Source: Apiotrichum sp. Y4204
Lineage: Eukaryota; Basidiomycota; Tremellomycetes; Trichosporonales; Trichosporonaceae
Length of the DNA stretch: 64,000 nucleotides
Assembly: GCA_025531455.1 (NCBI GenBank)
Contig: JAMYHL010000103.1
Location: 52,676 to 116,675 of the forward strand
Direction: 5' to 3'
The notes below the pieces were generated by a model that worked only from the letters and a program-made list of their open reading frames with translations, was not told the DNA's origin and searched no databases. The number at the start of each line of letters is the position of its first letter. Positions within the stretch are counted from its first letter, which is position 1. Below are positions 55,041 to 64,000 of this stretch, piece by piece. Both the position numbers and the translations under genes were made by a program.

Positions 55041-58000
55041 GGTGGGAGTGGGGACAGTGGGGAGGTGGGAGGTGGGAATCGTAAAATGCAATGTCAAGGT
55101 CAAGATCCTTGGTCGTCACTGGTTAGTCGCCTTGGTATTGACAAGATAAAGAACGACGAGTTCGAGAGGAGGAGCAAAGAGAACGAAACCCATGTTGTCC
55201 ACCTATTCTTATCGCGCTCCGCATCGGTAACAGCGGGGCGACCGCGGCCGCACCGGCAAGTTTCCAGAGAAGCTGTCGTGCATTAGCTGTCGATATCCGC
55301 GTGCGATGATCACATGGCGTTCGGCCGGGATGCAGAGCATGTGCTGAAGCAGGTCCCCGAAGAGAGTTGGAGCAACTGGAGCACTGGGAGTACCTGGAGC
55401 AACAGAGCAACAAAATGTGTTGCGATCATAGGAAACTCACAGGGCGGCATACGGCATCGACGCAAGAGCAATCGCGTCGGGCCGATCCGAACGTCATCCG
55501 AGGGGCCGAGAGGGATTGAAGACACCCCCAGGATATACGAGCCACCGCCCGCCGCCACCAGCCGCTGTGCCAAGAGCACAGTTCTCGCAGTCTCGCATTG
55601 TGCTCAAGTGCTGTCGCTGCATGTGCACTGCATACACTTTCATGCTATTGTGCTATCACGCTACCTCGCGCCCGTCCTTAGGCGCCGCTTGTCACCTGAT
55701 CGCGTCGACGAGCACCGAGATGTGGAGCAAGGCCGGAACGCCATCGAAACCTGCCTCGATCTCCGCGAGCCGGGCCAAGCCCACTTGTACATGTCGCACG
55801 AATGCCAGTGCGTCGGGTCGTCGGCGCTGGGAGGGCCTTCGCACAGTGCTTTATACCACACTGCCTGTAGCTTATAGCTTGATGCCATGCCACACACAAA
55901 CCACACACAGCACACAGCGTCCTACACAGCGTCCTCCGCAACGAGACTGCATATCACGGCTGACCCGGCTGCGGACGGGTGACGGGCGACGGGCGACGGG
56001 CGACAGGCGACAGGCGATGCCGACGCGATGGTGATAAACCTCTGCTGGCAATGGTCCGTCGCCATGAATAAGGCAATGTGCATTTGCCTTTGGAGTCGTC
56101 CCCATCTCTGTCCTCTACTCCTCATGTTGTCCGCTGTGCCTCCCAACCAGTCTTACTGCTATTGATTCTCTCCATCGTTCATCACGCAGCGAACAACGCG
56201 ACTGTGCGCTGGACAGTTACCCGTCCCAGAAAGAAACGGCAAACCCCAATCACAAGGACGCCGCTGCCGCCTACTGTCTATCCGTCGACACCGGCAACAC
56301 TTCCTCAGCGACCAGTATGCGGCCGTTCGTGCGGAGAATCGGATAGCGACGGGGGCCGTCTTGTCGTCGGCTGCAGCGTGTGAGATCGCATAGCCCATCC
56401 CCTTGTTAGCCGGCACCGACTGCGACTGCGACTGCCATTGCGGGTGCGGCTGTGAGTGCTCTTCTCGCAGCTCTCAATACGATCGCGACTAGCGGTTACC
56501 CAAATGCACATTGCCTTATTCATGGCGACGGACCATTGCCAGCAGAGGTTTATCACCATCGCGTCGGCATCGCCTGTAGCGCCAGCTCCCACCGGCCACT
56601 GCCGCCACATCCCACGCTAGAGCGCATACGCCATCCGTCGGCCCGCGGCCTGAGTAGCCGGGCCGTCGAGATGCAAGGCCCCGAGGCTAGTCGATCGGAC
56701 AAGGAATGGGAATGGCGGCAGCCTCCAAGATTCCAGAGATCTCAAGTGCTCAAGGTGAGTTCCACGTTCGCCGGCGGCTTGCTCGCTGTTAGTCCTGTTT
56801 TGGTGTGGGGGCGTGTGGGGTCGAATTGGCCAAGACTCTACGAGGTTTCGACGACGTGGAATGTAGCTCGAGCTGGATCTCATCCCACATCGACGGCCTC
56901 GAGTGCTGCTGCCCCTACGACTGGTCGTGTAGCGGAGACGCGGATATAGCCATTGAGCGCGGCGGAAATGTCCACCGCGGTCTGGATGTTGGGCGCTGTG
57001 GTAATGGGCGGGTGGGGTCGGTGGGCAGCATGGGTACGACGAACCTCGGACGCCACTGGTAGGTATCCAGCGTGGGTCCCAACTGCTCTCCCCTTTCCCA
57101 CCCTCGCTCCCCTTAATTTTGCCCCGCAATGCCCCCGCTGCGGGGTGCTCCTCGCTATGACTACGGGTTGCCGTGATGCCCTCGGCGAGATGGGTATCCC
57201 GGCAGTGCGATCGGTGTCGGAAATGGCCGCCGAAGATACCGCCCAGGAACAGTGCGTGACTCGCCCAGAAGGGCAGAGGCTAGAGGTTCAGAGGTCGCAG
57301 TGACCGAGGTGGGCAGGTCGTACTCCCAGGATCCCAGGGAGTCCAACAGGACCTCCTCAGCTCCTCAGCTCTTCTCTGCAGCTCTCCACTCTGCGCTCTG
57401 CAGCGCGTGGTGCAGCGTGTGCGGTACCAGAAGGTGGTCAGAAGGAGCGAGGCCGCTAGGAGGGATTGCGCACGCGCTGGCCCTAAAAATTCTGGCGCAG
57501 CGCGACACCACCTGGCCGCAGGCATACTTTCATGCTACCATCTGCGGCCAGTCGCCTGCAGCGCATTTGCACTGGGGGCGCTCACATACCCGGTCTCCGG
57601 TCTGGGAAGCACACCAGATCACTTTGTGGTCCCCATCTCTTCCCGATGCGGATCTGTGCTCCGTGCTCTGTGGCCCTCTTGCTACGAGTGGAAAGCGCGC
57701 CGCGACAATGTCCTGCACTTGGTACGCCGCAGGAACGAGATTGTGAGGATAAGGTGCGCCACAGCGGGTCTGAAGCGGGAGGAGAGAGAGACAGAAAGGA
57801 GTGTGGAGGGACGAGATTAAATTGTATGGATAAACCATGTGCGGTGCTGATACGCTACGTCAGTACAGAAGTGTCAAGTAGTAGCTTTCGAGTAGAGCAG
57901 CTAAAGCAGCTAGCTCAAGCTTTGTGGTCTTTCGTGAAGCTCGCGCGTCGTCAGTAGTGGTCACTTCTCACAGCTTACTGACTACTGCTCGTGCCCTGCT

Positions 58001-59205
58001 CGCCGCACCCCAGTCCCTCTACCCCTCTTTCTCCCCCCTGGGCCTCCGCGTTGCGCACTCCCCTGCGGTCAATTACCCTCTCTCTCTCTGTGCTTTGCCG
58101 AACCGGGCCAATCTTTGACAATTCTCGATAAGTCACGAGATAAACTCGGCGACCTCTTGCCGACCTAGCCCGCTTCTATCAACCACCAACCATCAACCCC
58201 TATAGGTTGCTCCTACTTTTACTTTTTTTTTTTTCTTCTTCTTCTATCCTGTCCTCCACTTTTAATCTCAGCATCACCTCGACGCCGCCCGCATCTCGGC
58301 GTATCTTGTCCATTGTGACTCATTCCGTTCTACTTTGGATCAATTCCACCCCCAAAGGACACCAAAACGTGCAGCTGAACAAACTGCCGCGGTGCATGTG
58401 ACCTACGCCGCCGTCACTCTTGCCGCTCCGCACACAGTCGTCCCGCCGAACCCGCCGAGCTCGCCGCGCCGCCCACAGCCGTTGCCGCGGTTAGAAAGCG
58501 ACACAGCGAGAGAGACAGCGTCCTGCTGCTACTTTCGCATCGCCAGTAGCCGACAGCACCCTTGCATTTCCACGTTTGCTGGATTGGCCGTGAATAACCT
58601 TTTCTCTCATCTTCCATCTCCCCTCCCCGCCTTGCGTTAGCTGTCACTTCATTTGTCCACCCGTCGTCACCATCCGCCATTCGGTCTTGCCATCGGTTTT
58701 GCCATTGGTCTTGCCATCTTATCTCAACATCACATTGCTCCATCAGTTTTATCAGCAACGTCCGGTAGCCATCCACTACCGACACGACCATATCCGTTCG
58801 GTCCCCGCATTTTCCGCGCATCACGTCTCTGGAGGACACTTATTATCCGGCCTCTCATCGCTCCCATCGCATCGTCTCGTCAACGGACACCCCACCACTT
58901 CCACTCTTCTCTCTCCAACTTCATCCCACATCCGCTTCCCCATTCGTGCAGCGAGATCATCACAGCGCTGAGCACGCACCAACCGCATCCGCGCATCTCG
59001 CCTGACCATCCACACACACCGTGCACCGTGTCAAGTGGCGAACCATCATCGACACGCCTGCGCTCCCTCCCGTACCGGTCACCGTTCCGGTCAACCTCCT
59101 CGCGGCACGTGCAACGTCCCACCTGGTTTGCACATCAGTTGTCCCCGACCTACGCTCTCGCTCTCGCCCCCGGACGCCCGCCCGCGCCCTCGCGCTCCGC
59201 CCGCG
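55041..59205. other. 4.2 kb region without a recognisable gene
   Basis: It contains a perfect 77-bp inverted repeat (56010-56577) and a short G-rich heptamer array just before it (about 55975-56018, GGGCGAC units). From about 57990 onward the plus strand is pyrimidine-rich, with T-runs near 58223, which fits a long leader or promoter for the regulator starting at 59206. I see no coding region. Confidence 0.5.
56010..56577. mobile_element. Candidate foldback/MITE-like element with 77-bp inverted repeats
   Basis: Bases 56010-56086 and the reverse complement of 56501-56577 are identical over 77 bases (outer end ACAGGCGATGCCGACGCGAT). The 414-base interior has no transposase. Perfect arms of this size suggest a recently active non-autonomous DNA element or a recent inverted duplication. 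I see no clear target-site duplication, so the element class is undecided. Confidence 0.55.
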
Positions 59206-61424
59206 ATGTACAAGTACCTCCAAGAGGACACGGGGCAGACCCAGCTGAGTGCGTCGTGTGATCCATCTGCAGCATCCCATACCATCATCATGCCCAGGAT
59301 ATCCGGTGTGCATGGCACGAGACTGGACCTTCCAGCGGCCCAGAGGTCGGAGGCGCGGCTTCGTGCCATGCCGTCGCGCCTCGCGGGCCGCGTGGGAGAA
59401 ATGCAGCGCTGCTCGAATCATCTGCTGACACCCTCGCTTCCTTCCATCCACATGCACGTACTCGCGCCGTCGCATGCCTCCAACGCCACCGCCCGACCTT
59501 GACCGCCACTGCTCCTACCTTAATCATCTCATGTGACTCCCGTGTTGATGATAACGTCAACAGAAAAAGTCAAGTGCCAGAGGGTAAGTCGGAGAACCAG
59601 TATCCAAGAATACACTCCAAGCGAGGCACCTCCAAGCGAGAACGAAAGCTCACATGCCAGGCATGCAAGTTCTGTCGGAAATCCCACACAACATGTGAGG
59701 ATACACGGCCCTGTCAGCGATGGTGAGTACTGAGGCTGTGTGTGAGAGAACGAGAAGAGAAGAGGCGCAGGTGGTGGGAAAGAGACGCTGACGATCAGTA
59801 TCAAGCGCGACATTGCACAGCTGTGTCTGCAAGACGAGGCAGACCAGCTTCAGCAGCAGGCCGCCCAGCAGGCCCAGCAGCAGATGGCCGCAGCCGCAGC
59901 GAGCGGATCCACAAACGGCTCACGATCGACCGTGCCGGCTAAACGCCGTGGGTTCTCCATGTCGTCCAACTACGAAGAGGATGGGCGGCCACCACCCCCG
60001 CCGCCGGGAGCTGCAAGCGAAATGAACAACGGCACCAACGGCGGAGACTTTATGCAGAACAACGGCACCTCGGCAGGACCGGGTCCCAACTCGACCGCCA
60101 CGGCATTGCGAACACCGTCGCCAGCACGCCAGACTGGCATGATGGACTCTGTGCCGCTGACCAACGTCATGACCTCGCCACAGGACACATTCCGGCCACT
60201 GCCCACGCCGATGGGAGGACCAGGAAACCGTCAGTGGTTTGACGCGACGTTCCAGCAGATGGATGGACCTGCTCCGCACGGCGTACCTCCACACCAGGGC
60301 GCACCCAATTCTGGTACCACGGGCGCCACTCCAGAGGGCTTCTCGTGGAGCGCTCTTGTCGAGGGTATGCTTGAGACGAGTCCACACACCCCGGGAGACT
60401 TTGCATGGCTCAGCAATGGACCCACAGGTGCCACGCCGATGCCGATGGATGGCCCCACACCAAACTCACTAGGGATCCCACAGCCGCAGCGAGGTCAGCA
60501 GCAGGGCGCGCCGCAGCCGGGATCGCAGCAAAGCGGTAACAACCCGCCCAGCAACGAGGCGGCCGTCACCTCGCCGCCCAGCGTTCGCGACTACCGGAAC
60601 GATTCATCCGCCTCTCCAGCTAACAGTGGCATTGCCGCCGATGGCACGGTGCAGCCGTTCAACTACACGTTCAGCTACTCGCGGCTACGGACATATGCCA
60701 ACGACATTGGCGACCCCCAGTTCAAGGCGCGCATCGCAGCGGCGACCGACCGCTTCAAGCCGATCCTCCACGGCTGCCTCTCGCAGTACTCGGACGACCA
60801 GATAGTGCAGTCTGAGATCCAGTTCCTCAACTATGTCCGCCAGTGGGCCGTCTTTTGCGACACGATCCCAGCGCCCGCCTGCGTGTGGCGGCGCACGGGC
60901 GAGATTTACGCCGCGAACAACCGCTTCATGCGTCTTCTCGATGTTTCGCCGGACGTTATCCGCAAGGGGCGGTTAACGCACTATCAGGTGGGTGTTGCGG
61001 TCATACCTGAAGCTCACTCCAGATTCTCGAGCCCTCCTCGTTCCTCGACTACTGGGAGGACTACTCGTCGCAGGTACTAATGAACCTCGCCGACCGGACT
61101 TCGTTTGACACGAACGTCATGGTCGCATTCGCCAAGCGCGGCGACCAGCGGACACATCTCCTAAACTCGTCTATGCACTTTGACTCGTTTGGCCTCCCGA
61201 TGGCTGCGACTGTGGTCTTTACACCTCTGTTCTCCCAGGGTGCCAACCCCCCGCCCACAAACAACGTCGGTGGCGCATCCACGAGTCCGAATGCCTCTGG
61301 CCCCCCGAACGCCACGCCGGCATCACACGAGCCCACGATCGATGTGCAGGTAGGTGGCGACGCCAGAAACCCCATCGTGCGACCGATAGCCCTGTCCTCT
61401 CTAGCTCAGATGTGGATGTGGTGA
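59206..61424 (+). CDS. Zn2Cys6-PAS transcription factor, ERT1/AcuK-like
   Basis: Exons I propose: 59206-59248, 59564-59583, 59622-59722, 59799-60987 and 61023-61424 (584 residues if the last exon is unbroken). The zinc cluster spans exons 3-4 and reads CQACKFCRKSHTTCEDTRPC then QRCIKRDIAQLC, very like the RPCQRCIKR type of Ert1/AcuK/Rds2 gluconeogenesis regulators. A Gln/Ala-rich stretch and a long Pro/Gly/Asn-rich linker follow, then a PAS-like domain (about residues 350-510; PAPACVWRRTGEIYAANNRF, then LLNSSMHFDSFGLPMAATVVFTPLF). It should bind DNA in the nucleus and, by analogy, control gluconeogenic or alternative-carbon genes. The zinc cluster and PAS are secure. The first two exons are provisional, and a 60-nt segment (61350-61409) may be an intron whose removal keeps the frame. 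Confidence 0.78.
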
Positions 61425-64000
61425 GGGGGGCGGGCGGATGAAGACAGCAAGCATAGTAGATCGCTAGCGTGATGATAGCACTGTCTGTGCTCGACCTGCC
61501 TCCGTCCTCGAGATCCAGCTGGGAGAGGAAGCGGCTGTCTGGAGGCATTCCAGCGGTGGGCTCCTTCCTCACTTTAGGGGCTAGCACTGACGCTGCACAG
61601 ATGAACAAGACCAGCGAACAGTCATGACCCGCAGGTCGTACTTTTGCGAATGTACCCCACGAACGGGCGTAACACAACCACACGACCAGACATCAACTAG
61701 TCGATCAACGTAACGAGCTCGCAACGACAAAACCCATAGCTTACTTGGAGCGCGGACCGCCAGAACTTGTAGCCCGAGTTCAGATCCAGAACTTGTAGCT
61801 GGAGTTGAAGGACGCCCGGGGTCGAGGCCCCGCCACACACGACACCTATAGTTACCACTCAGTTCCCTCTGTATCTTTATTGCCACCGATGCACCGTTGT
61901 CACCAGGCAGATGTATGACTTTAGAGTTCTACGTCATGGGCCTGAAGCTATCACATAACTTGCGCTTTGTAGCTACATGCCAGCCGTGCACATGAAGGAT
62001 CTAGGGCGTTTATGTCGGCTGGTATGGTCGCGTTTGGGAACAATGCCGGGGTACGGGGGGTACACACAATGCCCAGTCTGACACCAATACCTGTACTGTT
62101 ATTCTGCTGCTGGTCCGAAACCCAGCTTCTACCAGTAGCTAGCAGCCACAGCGCACATCCCATGTGCAAGGTGCAAGGCGTAAGGTGCCACATACCAGCG
62201 CCGTGAGCGCCATCAACGCCAGAACAGTATCCTCCTCTGGCCCCGAATTGCCGCCACAAACCGCACCCATCACCCAAGGCACCCAGCCACGCGCACAAAA
62301 GGTGGTACAGAACGAAACATAGAATACACGGAAGATGCCAGCCCCCGCCAAGGCAGTCCCCGAGTCCCCACGGGGCGCGCCGCCCCCCCTCTCTTCGGGA
62401 TATCGGGCCCGGAGGCGCCCCTACGCCCCCTATGTCGGCCCCCGACGCGTCGGAGCGATCGAGGGCAGGGTGAGGGGACCAAGGCGGGCGGTTTGGTATT
62501 CCGTGTTTTTGGTATTCCGGCGCCCTCAGAGAAGCTGGAGAAACCAGACAAGCCCGCGACGCCAGCGGCGTGAGGCGCAAGGGCGGTTCAGAGAGCCACG
62601 GAATTGTCGTCCGGGAGAGAGGGGAGATGTGGCGAGATACGCGAGAAGGGAAACACATAAGACGCCGCGTACCTCGGAAGGAGAGAAATCGTGGGCGGGG
62701 AAAGATCCGGTGTTGTGAGGTGTTCCAGCTTTACAGGATCCAAGTGGAGGGGGGTCGCCGCGCCCGAGATTGTCACTGCCGAGTGGAGGCCCCGATGTTG
62801 CTTCGCGTAACAGTACAGTACAGAATCGGAATTGACCACCGGCGCATACGATAAACGAACGCCCTTGCCCTGGCGGCCGGCACTCGGCAACCAAGTGCAG
62901 TACCATTCTGTTCCTGTTCCCTGTTCCCTGCATGTTCCAGCGTCCACGCCTTGCGAGTCTCGGAGCGCGGTGTCCGGTGGCCGGGGGAGGGACCCGCCCG
63001 ACGTGATTCGAAAATAAAGGTTAAACGGAAGTGTACCCGATCAGATATCGGACAGAGCAGAGGGTACAGGGGAGATCGAGCGCTCGGGGGGCTCGAGGGG
63101 TGGGCTTGCAGCCTGCAGTTGCCGGATGGGGTTCGGAGCGTTATCGCCCCGCTCGAGATCTGCAGCGCTAGATGCCGACGTGCCGAGATCCCGATCGTGA
63201 CTGCGAGTACGCCAGTGACAGCCTGCAGTAGTCTGTATAGCATGTTTAGCAATGTCTAGTCTGTCCCCGTGTCATGGTGCTCTTCAGCAAAGCCAGCTAA
63301 GCGAAGGCTCCTGCCGCTACTGACCATTCCCCGGGAGCGCGACGCGATAGAGCGAGGACTAGTCGATCTCCCGGCAGAATCCTAACTCTCTAATGGCCGG
63401 ACTGATCGTAGTTCGCGCCTGACACAATTGCTATCGAGCTATGGCTCCGCGCCGACACCCCACATGCTCAGAAAACCCGGTTTCGGGGCAAGCTTGGGAG
63501 CATCGTCGCGTCCTCGGGCGCGGCAACTGCCAGACAGGGAGTATGTGACAGGTTGCAGAGCCTCGGCTCGGAGGCTCCTGGATCAGAAATCGCGGGGGGA
63601 TTGTCAGAGCAACGGCACACGACGTTCCTGGAAAACGAGAGTTGGGTGTCGCGGATATTCTCATTCTCGATATACTTGGCTTTACGCAACTGCGTTCCCC
63701 AGCTTCTTGCCTCGGCACGCGCCACCGCAGCAAAGGCATGCACGGCATGCATGTGACCTGGGGGGTGGGGAAGAGCAATAAAGCAATCAAGGAACCGCGA
63801 CATGTGGGTGGGCGTGGGCGGGACATGCTCCGCATCGGAACACCCGATGCAGACGCCGGGACCCCGCTCGGAAGCCCCGATCCCCAGCGTGCCCCGCACT
63901 CGTCCCGTCCAGCATCCCAGCATCCCCCTCGTGATTCTTGTGTTCCTTGTGATATCCTGAGTGTGATGCGTGCAATCCGCCCGACGTCGTTGGTCCCTTG
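61425..64000. other. 2.6 kb 3' stretch, no gene supported
   Basis: The longest frame (62658-61951, minus strand, 235 codons) is compositionally odd and unrecognisable. A 21-bp near-perfect direct repeat (CCAGAACTTGTAGC...GAGTT) lies at 61760-61780 and 61786-61806. Nothing else is identified; the window ends without reaching another gene I can see. Confidence 0.45.

Noticed and set aside
61951..62658. 235-codon minus-strand frame with a hydrophobic stretch
   Set aside because: Composition is erratic (Trp/Gly/Cys/Pro clusters), no family is recognised and there is no promoter-like context.
1..64000. CRISPR arrays, rRNA genes, transposases, viral genes
   Set aside because: I looked for regularly spaced repeats, rRNA signatures, and transposase, reverse transcriptase or capsid motifs on both strands and found none; the 77-bp inverted repeat is the only element-like structure.

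Overview
The window looks like nuclear DNA of a GC-rich basidiomycete yeast, most likely a Trichosporonales species (Trichosporon / Cutaneotrichosporon / Apiotrichum group). The evidence is eukaryotic gene structure with many tiny introns (often 33-36 nt, GTGAGT-type donors, CTGAC branch points almost touching the acceptor), intron-containing nuclear tRNAs, Zn2Cys6 transcription factors, an F-box-like family protein and a fungal PARP. The species assignment is inference; no rRNA or other marker is present. Spliced models below were built by eye from reading frame, splice signals and family alignment from memory.

Layout. 2.7-12.4 kb: a salicylaldehyde-dehydrogenase-like ALDH (+), a small secreted Kex2-type repeat-peptide precursor (-), a salicylate-hydroxylase-like FAD monooxygenase (+), an F-box-like protein (+) and an intronless bacterial-type 4-hydroxybenzoate 3-monooxygenase (-). 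14.3-24.4 kb: a secreted ricin-B-type lectin (-), a 4 kb gene-poor stretch, a BudC-like SDR (+) and a Zn2Cys6 regulator (-). 26-41 kb: tRNA-Ala(AGC), a BRCT-WGR poly(ADP-ribose) polymerase (+), a DHA1 MFS transporter (-), a secreted serine carboxypeptidase (+), a small hypothetical gene (+) and a sugar transporter (+). 41-49 kb: a 1006-residue proline-rich protein with a four-times repeated unknown domain (-), a dual RING-H2 protein (+), tRNA-Ala(CGC), a hypothetical gene (-) and tRNA-Leu(AAG, -). 49.6-55 kb: an intradiol dioxygenase (-), an NTF2/SnoaL-fold protein (+), and one polypeptide carrying an enol-lactonase-type alpha/beta-hydrolase and a (carboxy)muconate-lactonizing beta-propeller (-). 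59.2-61.4 kb: an ERT1/AcuK-like Zn2Cys6-PAS regulator (+). The 5' 2.6 kb, 55-59 kb and 61.4-64 kb hold no gene I can support.

How the genes fit. Salicylaldehyde to salicylate (ALDH), salicylate to catechol (FAD monooxygenase), ring cleavage (intradiol dioxygenase), then lactonization and lactone hydrolysis (fusion enzyme) read as an almost complete 3-oxoadipate-type route, with a 4-hydroxybenzoate entry enzyme and candidate regulators and transporters dispersed among unrelated genes. Protocatechuate dioxygenase, CoA-transferase and thiolase are not seen here.

The two most unusual items are (1) a two-copy KR/EA-type peptide precursor with an ascomycete alpha-factor layout in an apparent basidiomycete, predicted to release the 16-mer GFGGGGCGGGHNPVCW, and (2) the hydrolase-cyclase fusion, next to a small NTF2-fold protein that could supply a missing isomerase step.
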